DNA of 38,323 nt from positions 1 through 38,323 of the forward strand of contig CADBVG010000043.1 in the NCBI GenBank assembly GCA_902798105.1, written 5' to 3'. The notes under the pieces are model-generated. The model saw nothing but the letters and a program-made list of their open reading frames with translations. It did no database searches and was not told the origin of the DNA. The DNA comes from an uncultured Eubacteriales bacterium. GTDB lineage: Bacteria > Bacillota > Clostridia > Christensenellales > Aristaeellaceae. Below, piece after piece: positions 1 through 8,947 of this stretch (the first letter of the stretch is position 1; each line of letters opens with the position of its first letter). Made by a program: the position numbers and the translations under genes.

Positions 1-1
1 T

Positions 2-1321
2 TTTTGCGAGGGCGTGCTGCCCGTGCGCCTCGGTGTAAAATGGGGCTACGTGGACGACGCAGGGAGGCTGGTCGTCGGCCCGTGGTTCGACGACGTCAAC
101 GAGTTTTCCGAGGGCCTGGCGGCCGTGGAGCAGGACGGCAAGTGGGGCTATATCGACCACACCGGCCGCTTCACCGTAGAGTCGACGTATGATGCCGCTG
201 ACGACTATCACAATGGCTATGCCGCAGTGGAGTCTGGGGATAAATGGGGACTGATCGACAAGGGCGGCGCATGGGTGCTTGAACCTGAATTTGAATACCC
301 CGAATTTCGCGTGGACGGTGACGGCCTGATTGCCGCCATCGACCCGGACTCAGGCAAGGCCTTTCGCCACTATGACGTCTCCTCCGGCACGGCGGTGGAG
401 GTGAAGGCCGTCACCTCCGGCATCGACCTGTCCGACTACATGCCCTTTGAGGGGAAGAAGGTGGCGACCCTCGACGAAAAGCGCACGCTGGACAAGCGGG
501 TCACCGAGGAACAGACCCTTCCCCGCCTGGACGGGGCCACGGCGCTGTTCCCGGTGTATGCCGCCTTCTGCCAGGCTGTTTACCCGAAGGACACCCGCTT
601 CACCCGTCTGGTAGACAACGAGGTCAATACCGAGGCCCTGATCACCTGCACCAAGACCAACCGGGCTTACGAGCGGCTGATCCAGGGCGAGGCAGACATC
701 ATCTTCGTGGCCCAGCCCTCCGACGAGGAGCTGGCCCTGGCCGCCGAAGCGGGCGTGGAATTCGACATGGTCCCCATCGGCAAGGAGGCCTTCGTGTTCA
801 TCGTGAACAAGGACAACCCGCTGGACAGCATCACCGTCGATCAGATCAAGGGCGTCTATTCCGGCGCGATCACCGACTGGAGCCAGCTGGGTGTGGAGGG
901 CGTCGGCCCCATCGTGGCCTACCAGCGCCCTAAGAATAGCGGCAGCCAGACCGCCCTGGAGGCGCTGATGGGCGATACGCCGCTGATGGAGGCTCCAAAG
1001 GGCGTCGTGGCCTGGGACATGGGCGACATCCTGGATACCGTGGAATACCGCAACCTGCCCAACGCCATCGGCTACTCCTTCCGATTCTTCTGCACCGACA
1101 TGATGGGCAGCGACGTGAAGCTGCTGGCCGTAAACGGCATTGAACCCACAGAGGCCAACATCCGAAACGGCAGCTATCCCATCACCTCCACCCTCTACGC
1201 CATACGGCTTAAGGGCAACGACAACCCCAACGTGGTCGCGCTGCTGGACTGGATCCAGTCGCCCCAGGGCATGGAATTGGTGGAGAAGTCCGGTTATACG
1301 CCGTGGGAGGGGCAGGAATAA
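2..1321 (+). CDS. WG-repeat protein with PstS-like substrate-binding domain (5' end cut off)
   Basis: The frame is open to the left edge, so the true start lies outside. The visible N-terminal part has WG-type repeats (KWGYVD, KWGYID, KWGLID), each about 35 residues, a module usually found outside the membrane. From about residue 170 the protein resembles a type 2 periplasmic binding protein of the phosphate-binding PstS group: a 'G..DIIFV.QPS' segment, 'AFVFIVNKDNPLDSITVDQI', then 'KNSGSQTALE'. The likely role is a surface lipoprotein binding a small anion or acting as a sensor, but no signal peptide can be seen because the start is missing. The gene ends with TAA and converges on the glycosyltransferase gene, sharing a hairpin. 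The fold is fairly sure, the ligand unknown. Confidence 0.8.
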   Translation, partial: FCEGVLPVRLGVKWGYVDDAGRLVVGPWFDDVNEFSEGLAAVEQDGKWGYIDHTGRFTVESTYDAADDYHNGYAAVESGDKWGLIDKGGAWVLEPEFEYPEFRVDGDGLIAAIDPDSGKAFRHYDVSSGTAVEVKAVTSGIDLSDYMPFEGKKVATLDEKRTLDKRVTEEQTLPRLDGATALFPVYAAFCQAVYPKDTRFTRLVDNEVNTEALITCTKTNRAYERLIQGEADIIFVAQPSDEELALAAEAGVEFDMVPIGKEAFVFIVNKDNPLDSITVDQIKGVYSGAITDWSQLGVEGVGPIVAYQRPKNSGSQTALEALMGDTPLMEAPKGVVAWDMGDILDTVEYRNLPNAIGYSFRFFCTDMMGSDVKLLAVNGIEPTEANIRNGSYPITSTLYAIRLKGNDNPNVVALLDWIQSPQGMELVEKSGYTPWEGQE

Positions 1322-1322
1322 C

Positions 1323-1347
1323 AGAAGGACGCCGTCAGCGTCCTTCT
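1323..1347. terminator. Bidirectional hairpin between convergent genes
   Basis: Inverted repeat AGAAGGACGC / GCGTCCTTCT with a 5-base loop. It follows the TAA of the rightward gene and contains the TGA stop of the leftward glycosyltransferase gene. It lacks a long T tract, so termination strength is uncertain. Confidence 0.6.
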
Positions 1348-2303
1348 GATTCCCCCTCCGCCTCGTCGCTGGATTCCGCGACGATGTACAGGGGGCGGTT
1401 TTTGGTCTCCAGGAATATCCGGGCGATGTACTGGCCCATGATGCCGATGGAAAACAGCTGCAAACCGCCCAGGAAGATGATGATGCAGGTCAGGGAGGTC
1501 CAGCCCGAGACGTTGTAATCGCCGATGATGATCTTCTTCAGTATCAGCACCGCGGCCCAGATGAAGGAGACCACCGTCATGAACATGCCGATGTTCGTGG
1601 CGATGTCCAGCGGGGCGTGGGAGAAATTGACGATGCCCTCCAGCGCGTACCTGGCCAGCTTCCAGAAGCTCCACTTCGTCTGGCCCGCCACGCGCTCCAC
1701 GTTGTCGTAGGACAGCCACAGCGTGCGGAAGCCGACCCAGCTGAACAGGCCCTTGGAAAAGCGGTTGTACTCCCCCGTGGCCAATATGGCGTCCACCATC
1801 TTGCGCTTCATCATGCGGTAATCCCGGGCCCCGTCCACGATCGGCACGTCCGACAGCCTGTTGATCAGCCGGTAAAAGGCCCGGGAAAAGAAGGAGCGTA
1901 TGGGCGGTTCGCCCGCGCGGGTGCTCCTGCGGGTGGCCACGTTGTCGTATTGGCCGGTCTGCAGCGCCTCGTACATCCGGGGCAGGCAGGCCGGGGGGTC
2001 CTGCAAATCCGCGTCCATCAGGGCGACGTGCTCGCCCCGGGAATATTGCAGCCCGGCGTAGATGCCCGCCTCCTTGCCGAAGTTCCTGGAAAAGGACACA
2101 TACCGCACCTGCGGGTGCGCCTTCGCCAGGCTTTTGAGTATCCCCAGCGTGCCGTCGGAGGAGCCGTCGTCCACGAACACGAATTCATAGCTCACGCCCA
2201 TCTGATCGACGACGGCCGTGACCGCGTCGAAGAAGATGGGAATGGCTTCCTCTTCATTGTAGCAGGGAACGACGATCGACAGATCCATGCGGCCCTTTTT
2301 CAT
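1335..2303 (-). CDS. GtrB/DPM1-like family 2 glycosyltransferase with two C-terminal membrane helices
   Basis: A 322-residue GT-A glycosyltransferase. It begins with 'LSIVVPCYNEE', followed by 'FVDDGSSDGT' and the 'DADLQDPP' segment typical of polyprenyl-phosphate sugar transferases. Two hydrophobic segments lie near residues 235-260 and 270-295. Members of this family load a hexose onto undecaprenyl phosphate at the inner membrane face, and a GtrA-type flippase then moves it outward. That fits the upstream neighbours, which encode a GtrA domain and a GtrII-like membrane transferase. The start at 2303 is preceded by AGGAGG. It is the last gene of a leftward operon. The family is sure; the sugar is unknown. 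Confidence 0.92.
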   Translation of the reverse strand: MKKGRMDLSIVVPCYNEEEAIPIFFDAVTAVVDQMGVSYEFVFVDDGSSDGTLGILKSLAKAHPQVRYVSFSRNFGKEAGIYAGLQYSRGEHVALMDADLQDPPACLPRMYEALQTGQYDNVATRRSTRAGEPPIRSFFSRAFYRLINRLSDVPIVDGARDYRMMKRKMVDAILATGEYNRFSKGLFSWVGFRTLWLSYDNVERVAGQTKWSFWKLARYALEGIVNFSHAPLDIATNIGMFMTVVSFIWAAVLILKKIIIGDYNVSGWTSLTCIIIFLGGLQLFSIGIMGQYIARIFLETKNRPLYIVAESSDEAEGESEGR

Positions 2304-2327
2304 CTGTGTACCTCCTGCGCCACGCGC

Positions 2328-4007
2328 TCAGTCCGCGCCTTCGCCCTCGTCCTTGACGGCGAAGGCCCACTTCTTGTTGGTCAGGTAGTTGATCGGGATC
2401 GTGAACACGAGGTTGAGCAGCGGCGCCAGGAACTTGGAAATCCCCAGTCCCTCGATCCACAGCGTTGACAGCAGGTTGTTGAGCAATATGCCCGTAAACC
2501 CGTAGCACAGGTAGCTGCGCAGCAGCGCCTTGCGGCGCTGGGCCTTGCTCCGCGCCTTCAGGTGGAACACCTTCCGGCTGTTCCAGAAGAACGACCAGTA
2601 CACGGACAGCAGGAACGCGACGGTATTGGCGACGATATAGTCGTACTTCAACCCCGGCGCCACCAGGTTGACCAGCAGCAGCGTGAGCACGTTCACCGTG
2701 TAGGAGAAGGCCACGTTGGAAACCCCGACCATGCAGAACTTGACAAACTGGGTCAGCCTGTCCCGGTTCTCCTGGGTCTTTTTGACGGGCAGCACCTTCA
2801 TCGCGGTCCCGACGCCAAACTGTATCAGCTTTTCAAGCTTGCCGCCGATGATTTTGGAGGCCTTGCTGGCCACCGTGCGGGGGGTGGACAGGTATTTGCG
2901 GGCCGCGTGGTCATAGCCCCGGGCCTCCAGGTCCTCGAAGAAGGCCGCGCGCTGGGGCGGCACAGAAGCCGCGCGCACCAGCGTCGGGTTCTTCACCGTG
3001 GCCGCCCGCCAGTCGCATGCTTCATATTCAAAGGCGTCGCTGACCGCGTCGAACAGCGCCTTGCCCCGGGCGTTGTGGATGAGCAGCAGCGATGTCCCCC
3101 TGCCGTCGTTCAGCTGGGGCAGCACCCGGTTGACGCCCCAGAAATCCGCGATGGTGATGTCCGCGGTGTGCTTGGGGATCACCTTGAAGCGGCATTCATA
3201 GCAGGCCGGGCGCAGGTAGATGTCCTCCAGGAAGCCGTTCATATAGCTGTCGCGCAGGGCGGGGTACCTGCGAATCTCCTTCCCGTTGGCCAGCTTCACC
3301 CGGGTGCCCATCTGCAAGCCCGATTCATGCCAGCCCCTGTCCTTCTCCCGGAAGCTGAAGGATACGACCTTCGAGCCCTCCCTGGCCTCGATGCTGGCCA
3401 GGTATTGGGCGAACACCTTCGGCGAGGGGGTGCCGTGGCAGATGAAGTCCACCAGGTACAGGTTGTCCCAGGGCTTTCCGAGGAACGCCGCCAGCCCCGC
3501 CGTCTGGCAGGGCGCGCCGGTGAACAGCACGGGGCGGCCCGCCTTCAGGTGGGCTTCAATTTCACTGTAGGCGTCGCCGATGGCGCTCTGGACGTACTTG
3601 GAGCCCCGCAGCGCGGCCAGCTCCGCCCCGTTGGTCGCGCAGACGTGCGCCACCCGCCCGTCCCGCATCGCCGCGCCGTAGACGACGCCGCCCATGGCGA
3701 AGATCCTGTCGGCAAGCAGGCTGAACGCCCCGCCGCTGGAGGATGCCTGCCGGACGGCCTCGTCCCGGTGCCTGCCGCCGACGGCCAGGGGCTGTTCAAA
3801 GGCTTCCGGCGAATCCGCCGACGGGCCGTCGGCGCGGATGATCGGGCAGACCCGCTCGCACTTGCCGCAGCCGATGCACCGGGCGGCGTCCGCCACGGGG
3901 TAGGCAAAGCCCTCCCGGTCCGCCGCCATGGCGATGCAGTGGGTCGGGCACGCCTGGGCGCAGGCCCCGCACCCGCAGCACCGCCCCTTGTCATCGATCG
4001 CTATCAT
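2328..4007 (-). CDS. FrhB/FdhB-like iron-sulfur protein fused to a C-terminal GtrA-type membrane domain
   Basis: A 559-residue two-part protein. Residues about 9-55 hold two 4Fe-4S ferredoxin motifs (CCGCGACAQACP and CIGCGKCERVCP). Residues about 85-355 match the coenzyme F420 hydrogenase beta-subunit (FrhB/FdhB) domain, with 'GSKYVQSAIGDAY', 'VLFTGAPCQTAGL' and 'ADITIADFWG'. From about residue 415 the protein switches to four hydrophobic segments with a GtrA-like pattern, starting 'FVKFCMVGVSNVAFSY' and ending 'NYLTNKKWAF'. FrhB-like proteins often sit beside polysaccharide pyruvyl transferases in glycan clusters, as here. GtrA is normally a separate small flippase for undecaprenyl-phosphate sugars. 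The two domains are in one frame with no stop or start between them. The gene overlaps the upstream pyruvyl transferase gene by 17 bases. Confidence 0.88.
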   Translation of the reverse strand: MIAIDDKGRCCGCGACAQACPTHCIAMAADREGFAYPVADAARCIGCGKCERVCPIIRADGPSADSPEAFEQPLAVGGRHRDEAVRQASSSGGAFSLLADRIFAMGGVVYGAAMRDGRVAHVCATNGAELAALRGSKYVQSAIGDAYSEIEAHLKAGRPVLFTGAPCQTAGLAAFLGKPWDNLYLVDFICHGTPSPKVFAQYLASIEAREGSKVVSFSFREKDRGWHESGLQMGTRVKLANGKEIRRYPALRDSYMNGFLEDIYLRPACYECRFKVIPKHTADITIADFWGVNRVLPQLNDGRGTSLLLIHNARGKALFDAVSDAFEYEACDWRAATVKNPTLVRAASVPPQRAAFFEDLEARGYDHAARKYLSTPRTVASKASKIIGGKLEKLIQFGVGTAMKVLPVKKTQENRDRLTQFVKFCMVGVSNVAFSYTVNVLTLLLVNLVAPGLKYDYIVANTVAFLLSVYWSFFWNSRKVFHLKARSKAQRRKALLRSYLCYGFTGILLNNLLSTLWIEGLGISKFLAPLLNLVFTIPINYLTNKKWAFAVKDEGEGAD

Positions 4008-5088
4008 TGGCCAGCCCTGTTCCTTTCTCCAGATAGGCGTATGTCCTGCGGCGCTCGGCCTCGAGGATCGCGTCCTTGCGCGCGGGGTCGTATTCGATGT
4101 GGTAGTATTCGCCGCCCTGCACGGGGGTCTTTTCCAGCTTCAGCAGCTTGCAGAGGTATTCGATCCGCCCGCCGAAGCGCGATATCGGAATGTAATCCAC
4201 CGTCTTGTTGAAGATCAGCGAAAAGACGATGCCGTGGAACGAATTCGTGCACACGTGCTGCGCCCCGGCGAACAGGCCCACGAACGCCTCCGGCCCCACG
4301 TCCACCAGGCACCGGTCCACGCAGTCCGGCTGGTAGCCGTAGCGGCTGATATCGTAGACCTTGCAGCCGGTCTGCCGCTTGATCTGGTCCACGATGGCGT
4401 AGGCGCCCTCGTTTTTCTGCATGAAGTAGGTCAGTATGTACTTCTCCCGCCCCTCGGGCCGGACGGCGATTTCATCCCATTGCGCCGGGGTCAGCAGCAG
4501 GGTCGGGTCGATGTGGCGCTCCACCCCCGCCAGCCCTTCGGCGCGCTCCAGCCAATCCGTCTCCTCCCGGATCGACACCATGTCCAGCCGACGGATGAGG
4601 CTGAGCATGCCCTCCCGGTTGCGCACCGAGCCGCCGACGCTGGCCGCGTAGGACATCCGCCTGCATCCATCCATCGGGAAATCCAGGAAATAGGGCTTCG
4701 CGAGCCCGCAGGTCAGCATGGGGTTCCAGATCTGGTCGCTGCCGCAGATCATCAGCCGGTAACGGCCGTTGAGTCGGCCCAGCCGCCCCGCGAAATCCAC
4801 CCGGGGCGACAGGTTGCCCTGTCTTTTCATGAAATCCGCAAACTTCCGCCTGCGGCTGCGCATCTTCCCGAAGGACCGCAGCCAGGGCCCGTAATACCTG
4901 AAATTCACCGTCAGCGGCGCCATGCGAATGGCGTCGGTCATTCGGATGAACCAGTGGCGGTAGTCGATCAGCTCCGTATCCGGGCAAAAGTTTTCGGACA
5001 CATACCTTCGCAGCGCGTAGGCCTGCAGCGCCCCGCCGTAGTTATTGACAAAGTGAAAGGTGATGATTCCCGTCTTCAATGCGCTCAC
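3991..5088 (-). CDS. Polysaccharide pyruvyl transferase family protein
   Basis: A 365-residue protein with the polysaccharide pyruvyl transferase pattern: an N-terminal 'GIITFHFVNNYGGALQAYAL', 'ICGSDQIWNP', and a late 'HVCTNSFHGIVFSLIF'. Family members transfer pyruvate from phosphoenolpyruvate to a sugar of a surface polymer, or act as related glycan-modifying enzymes. The chosen start is the GTG at 5088, which overlaps the TGA of the upstream gene and begins exactly where homology starts. A longer upstream reading of this frame runs antisense-like through the neighbouring gene and is not credible. The family is sure; the glycan substrate is unknown. Confidence 0.9.
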   Translation of the reverse strand: MSALKTGIITFHFVNNYGGALQAYALRRYVSENFCPDTELIDYRHWFIRMTDAIRMAPLTVNFRYYGPWLRSFGKMRSRRRKFADFMKRQGNLSPRVDFAGRLGRLNGRYRLMICGSDQIWNPMLTCGLAKPYFLDFPMDGCRRMSYAASVGGSVRNREGMLSLIRRLDMVSIREETDWLERAEGLAGVERHIDPTLLLTPAQWDEIAVRPEGREKYILTYFMQKNEGAYAIVDQIKRQTGCKVYDISRYGYQPDCVDRCLVDVGPEAFVGLFAGAQHVCTNSFHGIVFSLIFNKTVDYIPISRFGGRIEYLCKLLKLEKTPVQGGEYYHIEYDPARKDAILEAERRRTYAYLEKGTGLANDSDR

Positions 5089-6638
5089 ATCCTTACGACG
5101 ACCGTGTCGTCCACAATTCGCACGCTGCCCGCGTCCGGGTAATCCGGCATCTCGTCCAGCACCTCCGGGCGCGCCAGCTTGTCCGCGCCCACAAACGTGG
5201 GCGAAAAGCCGCACCACTGGGCCAGCGTATTCCTGATATTGCGCAGCGCGCCGTTGTCGCTGTGGGGAATGAGGTGGTTCAGCGGCACGATGGCGTAATC
5301 CTGCATCTCCACGTCCTGCGTCAGGGTGGCGTCCCGCTTCCCCCTGATGGCGATGCACACCGGCATGTCGTCCCTGTAGCCGTCCAGCGACTTGATCCGC
5401 GCCGTGAGCACCGTCATGCTGTTGATGGTCTGTTGCAGGGTCATGTCCGCCTTCATGGTGCAGCCGTTGTCGAAATAGATGTTCATGGCCGCCATCAGCA
5501 AAAGCGCCGCGGCCACCGCCCGGCGGCAGGCGACGCCCGGCTTCCCGCCCCGCCCCGCAAGGTGCCCGGCGGCGCACGCCAGGTACACGTACAGCATGCA
5601 CTGGCCGTAGAGCATCACCGTATGGACGCTCTTCGCGCCGATCATATACACCAGGTTGAAGCACAGCGGCAGCAGGGCGATCAGCAGCGCCTGGGCGACG
5701 CCCTGCAGCCGGTCCTTCCTGAACCGGAGGACGACGAGCCACGCGCTGCACACCGCGCCCAGCGCCAGTATCGCCACCTGCACCCACCGCAGGCCCATCG
5801 GGTAGAGGTTTTCGCTCTTGCGGTCGAACACCAGGAAGAACCGGGCATAGGCCGCCCTGATCCCCTCCAGGTAGGTGGCGACGCCCTTGCTGCCCAGGGC
5901 GGAAACATCCTGGTAATTCGCGGGGGACACGCCCAGCACGCGCATCAGCGCCTTCCAGACGACCATGTACGCCGCGAACCCCAGGGCGCACACGCCCAGG
6001 GCGTAGAAGGCGCTCCTGAAGAAGGAGGGCAGGTCCGGGAAGCGCTCGTTGGCGATGTCCATGACCAGCGCGATGACGAACAGCGACACGGCGACGGACA
6101 GGTACGCCTGGTAGATGCCCAGCGTGAGGCAGACGCACAGCGCCGCCAGAATAAAGCCCGCCGCGCCGCCCCGCTCCCGGGCGACCAGCACCGCCGCCGT
6201 CGCCAGGAAGAGCCCCAGGAAATAGTAGGGGGCCGTGTACATATAGAAGAAGGTGCTGGTCACCACGGGCAGGGACACCATCAGCCCGCACACGGCGGCC
6301 TGCATGAACCCGTTTTTGATGTCAAAGACCCGAATGACCACCAGCGCCGAAGCGGCGATAAAAAAAATGGAAACCATGCCGTACAACAGCGGCATACCCA
6401 GGTTGTTTCCCCCAAAGGCCCTGGAAACCCCGTAGGCCAGTATCGCCCGCATCCACCGGCCCAGGGCGATGGCCGAGCCCGCCTTCACGCGGCGGGCGTA
6501 GTGCAGCCCGTCGTGCCACAGTATGGTGTTGGTCATCAGGCTGCCGTGGGCCAGCACACCGAATATGAACGTGAGTATAAAAACACGCCTGGCCCTGTCC
6601 GTGTCCAATCGCATCCTGTCGAACCCGCGCAGCTTCAT
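5085..6638 (-). CDS. GtrII-like polytopic membrane glucosyltransferase
   Basis: A 517-residue protein with about ten hydrophobic segments through residue 380 and a C-terminal soluble part. The N-terminus 'TNTILWHDGLHY' and the general layout match the GtrII-type glucosyltransferase domain proteins, which take a hexose from a lipid carrier outside the membrane and add it to a surface polymer. It is the first gene of the operon and is followed by the pyruvyl transferase, the FrhB-GtrA fusion and the GtrB-like enzyme. Together they supply the three classic Gtr activities: carrier loading, flipping and final transfer. A near-consensus promoter lies upstream at 6723-6751. Confidence 0.85.
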   Translation of the reverse strand: MKLRGFDRMRLDTDRARRVFILTFIFGVLAHGSLMTNTILWHDGLHYARRVKAGSAIALGRWMRAILAYGVSRAFGGNNLGMPLLYGMVSIFFIAASALVVIRVFDIKNGFMQAAVCGLMVSLPVVTSTFFYMYTAPYYFLGLFLATAAVLVARERGGAAGFILAALCVCLTLGIYQAYLSVAVSLFVIALVMDIANERFPDLPSFFRSAFYALGVCALGFAAYMVVWKALMRVLGVSPANYQDVSALGSKGVATYLEGIRAAYARFFLVFDRKSENLYPMGLRWVQVAILALGAVCSAWLVVLRFRKDRLQGVAQALLIALLPLCFNLVYMIGAKSVHTVMLYGQCMLYVYLACAAGHLAGRGGKPGVACRRAVAAALLLMAAMNIYFDNGCTMKADMTLQQTINSMTVLTARIKSLDGYRDDMPVCIAIRGKRDATLTQDVEMQDYAIVPLNHLIPHSDNGALRNIRNTLAQWCGFSPTFVGADKLARPEVLDEMPDYPDAGSVRIVDDTVVVRM

Positions 6639-6722
6639 ATCCCCATCACTCCAGCCTCCGCGCCGCCCTTCGCCCGAAAAAGGCGCCTAAAACGCGCATT
6701 GTAGTTTATCGCATATAGCATG

Positions 6723-6751
6723 ATTATAAAATCTATTGCGTAAAAAGTCAA
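6723..6751 (-). promoter_or_regulatory. Sigma-A-type promoter of the glycan operon
   Basis: On the minus strand TTGACT (6746-6751) and TATAAT (6723-6728) are separated by exactly 17 bases. The promoter lies about 85 bases upstream of the GtrII-like start codon. Confidence 0.75.
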
Positions 6752-6817
6752 TACGCAACCGCGGCGAACGGACCCGGGCCGCTCTTGACAGATCAACCCA
6801 CATATAATAGAATGATA

Positions 6818-7099
6818 ACTGTTCAGTCCATGCCACAAATTCTGATTTGGCGAGCTGTTGACGAAGGCCCCAAAAGTAGCCTTCCCCCGGTGGGGAAGGT
6901 GGATTTCCCCGAAAACGCTTGCGTTGTTCGGGGAAAGACGGATGAGGTCTACAACGCATTTTTCAGCAGAGGCGCGAAGCGTAACGTTAGGGGAGGACCT
7001 CATCCGTCACGGCTTCGCCGTGCCACCTTCCCCACCGGGGGAAGGCTTTTGGCTGACGCATCTCCCCGACAAATCAGAATTTGCCTGGGACTGAACAGT
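6818..7099. repeat. MITE-like palindromic element with flanking direct repeats
   Basis: This gap between the glycan operon and pepV contains no gene. Outer inverted repeats AACTGTTCAGTCC (6817-6829) and GGACTGAACAGTT (7088-7100) are followed inward by AAATTCTGATTT (6837-6848) and AAATCAGAATTT (7071-7082). Further inside lie CCCCCGGTGGGGAAGGTGG and its complement, and GACGGATGAGGT and its complement. A 12-base direct repeat ATAGAATGATAA flanks both ends (6807-6818 and 7103-7114), as expected of a target-site duplication. It encodes no transposase, so mobility would have to be supplied in trans. Confidence 0.75.
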
Positions 7100-7157
7100 T
7101 ACATAGAATGATAATTGACCAACTATGGCGACAGCCAACCAACGGGAGGACACGACT

Positions 7158-8576
7158 ATGAACTATGAAGCCCTGGATCGCCTGGTCGATTCCTACAGGG
7201 ACGAATTGATTGAAAACATACGCAAGTGGATCGCCATCCCCTCGGTGCAGGGCGAGCCCGCGGGCGAAAACGCGCCCTTCGGCGCGGCGGTCCGCAAGAT
7301 GCTGGACACCGCCCTGGCGGACGGGGCCCGCTTCGGCTTCGAGGTGCGGGACATCGACGGCTATGCCGGCGACATCAGCTATGGCCGGGGCGAGCAGACC
7401 ATGGGCATGCTGGCCCATTTGGACGTGGTGCCCCTGGGCGACGGCTGGAAGCACGACCCCCTGGGCGGCGAGATCGAGGACGGCAAGCTGTACGGCCGCG
7501 GCACCACCGACGACAAGGGCCCCGCGCTGTGCGCGCTGTACGCCATGCGCGCGGTGAAGGAGGCGGGCATACCGCTCAGGCACGGGGTGCAGCTGATCCT
7601 GGGCTGCGACGAGGAGACGGGCATGAGCGACATGCGCCACTACGCCAGCAAGGTGAAGATGCCCGACTACGGCTTCTCCCCCGACGCCGAATTCCCGGTG
7701 ATCAACATCGAAAAGGGCGGCGTGCACCTGCGCCTGTCGAAGGTCACCGGCGGCGAGGCGGGCGCGACGATGCCCGTGTACAGCCTGTACGCCGGGGAGC
7801 GGCCCAACGTGGTGCCCGCCGAGGCCGCCGCGGTGGTGGGGCTGGGCGGCATGACCCCGGAGGCGCTGAACGACAGGCTGGCCGCCATCGCCGCCGCCCA
7901 CGAAGGGTTCAACCTGGCGGCCGTCCCCGAGGGCGGGGACCGGGCGCGGATCGTCGCCACCGGCGTCAACGGCCACGCCGCCATGCCCTGGAGCGGCGTC
8001 AACGCCGCGGGGATGCTGCTGGTGGCCCTGAACGAGCTGGGTGCCGGCGGCGGCAGCCGCGGGGCCATCGCCATGCTGGCCGGGGCCGTGGGCATGGACT
8101 ACACCGGCGAAAGCCTGGGCATCGCCTGCAGGGACGAGCTGTCCGGCGAGCTGACGTGCAGCCTGGGCATACTCCGCTACGACGGCAACGAGATCTCCGC
8201 CCTGCTGGACATCCGCTACCCGCTGTGCGGCAACGAGGAGACCATACTGGGCCAGGCGGCGAAGCGGGTCGCCCCCGCGGGCATGTCCGTGGGCTGCGCA
8301 GGCAGCCACACCCCGCTGCACGTGCCCGCCGAGAGCCCCGTCGTGCAGGGCCTGCTGAAGGTCTACCACGAGGTCACCGGCCTGGACGCCTACACCATCG
8401 CCATCGGCGGCGGCACCTATTCCCGCATGATGCCCAACACCGTGGCCTTCGGCGTGTGCTTCCCCGGCGACATGGACGTGTGCCACATCGCCGACGAATA
8501 CATCGACCTGGAAAAGCTGATGCTGGGCGTGAAGATCTTCGCCCACGCCATCGCGGAGCTGGCCGGGGAGAAATAA
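7158..8576 (+). CDS. pepV: PepV-like M20 dipeptidase
   Basis: A 472-residue zinc metallopeptidase of the M20 family, cytoplasmic, which hydrolyses dipeptides and similar substrates. The metal-ligand pattern is clear: H87 and D89 in 'AHLDVVPLGDGW', D119 in 'GRGTTDDKGP', E152-E153 in 'GCDEETGM', D in 'SPDAEFPVINIEKG' and a late H in 'CHIADEYI'. The ATG at 7158 was chosen because GGGAGG lies at the right distance and homology begins there; an upstream in-frame ATG at 7125 has no such site. It stands alone between two palindromic repeat elements and ends with TAA. Confidence 0.9.
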   Translation: MNYEALDRLVDSYRDELIENIRKWIAIPSVQGEPAGENAPFGAAVRKMLDTALADGARFGFEVRDIDGYAGDISYGRGEQTMGMLAHLDVVPLGDGWKHDPLGGEIEDGKLYGRGTTDDKGPALCALYAMRAVKEAGIPLRHGVQLILGCDEETGMSDMRHYASKVKMPDYGFSPDAEFPVINIEKGGVHLRLSKVTGGEAGATMPVYSLYAGERPNVVPAEAAAVVGLGGMTPEALNDRLAAIAAAHEGFNLAAVPEGGDRARIVATGVNGHAAMPWSGVNAAGMLLVALNELGAGGGSRGAIAMLAGAVGMDYTGESLGIACRDELSGELTCSLGILRYDGNEISALLDIRYPLCGNEETILGQAAKRVAPAGMSVGCAGSHTPLHVPAESPVVQGLLKVYHEVTGLDAYTIAIGGGTYSRMMPNTVAFGVCFPGDMDVCHIADEYIDLEKLMLGVKIFAHAIAELAGEK

Positions 8577-8738
8577 GGAAATACCGCGCAATTAAGGTGG
8601 TCAGCTGGCGAGTGAATTTTTCGACAGATGCAATTGCAGATTTCGAAGGTTTACTGGCGGTAAATCGAGAATCTGCAAGCAGCAGATGTCGGAAAAGGCA
8701 CCGCCAGATGCGCCGCCGTATTGTGCGGTAGTTCCATA
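8577..8738. repeat. Long imperfect inverted repeat, MITE-like
   Basis: The 160 bases after the pepV stop fold back on themselves. The left arm (TACCGCGCAATTAAGG..., CTGGCGAGTG, TTTTTCGACA) matches the complement of the right arm (TACCGCACAATACGGC..., CTGGCGGTG, TTTTCCGACA) imperfectly over about 75 bases, closing on TTTACTGGCGGTAAA. No coding region is credible here. Confidence 0.6.
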
Positions 8739-8855
8739 ACAGGTTCCTCCCGCTTTTCAGGGGAATGCCCCTCTCAGCCAGCCTTCGGCTGCCGGCACAC
8801 GGGGACGGGCCAGGAATAAGCCCCGAACGCATACCCCCTTGCCTTGCCCCCAAGG

Positions 8856-8878
8856 CGACAATCCCTCTGGGATTGTCG
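8856..8878. repeat. Perfect hairpin in the pepV-cmk gap
   Basis: CGACAATCCC, TCT loop, CGACAATCCC complement: a 10-base perfect stem inside a GC-rich stretch (8740-8930) with further palindromic runs. The rest of the gap shows only the cmk ribosome binding site (AAGGAG) near 8936. Confidence 0.55.
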
Positions 8879-8947
8879 GCACCGTCGAGGGGAGAGGGGG
8901 CTCCATCCCCAAATCTCCGTGAATAGCATATAATAAGGAGAAAAGTC

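Noticed and set aside
5079-6704. Long open frames on the strand opposite the glycan operon, pepV, ispH-rpsA and the polymerase
   Set aside because: They mirror high-GC genes, lack ribosome binding sites and homology, and have Arg/Gln/His/Pro-rich compositions typical of shadow frames.
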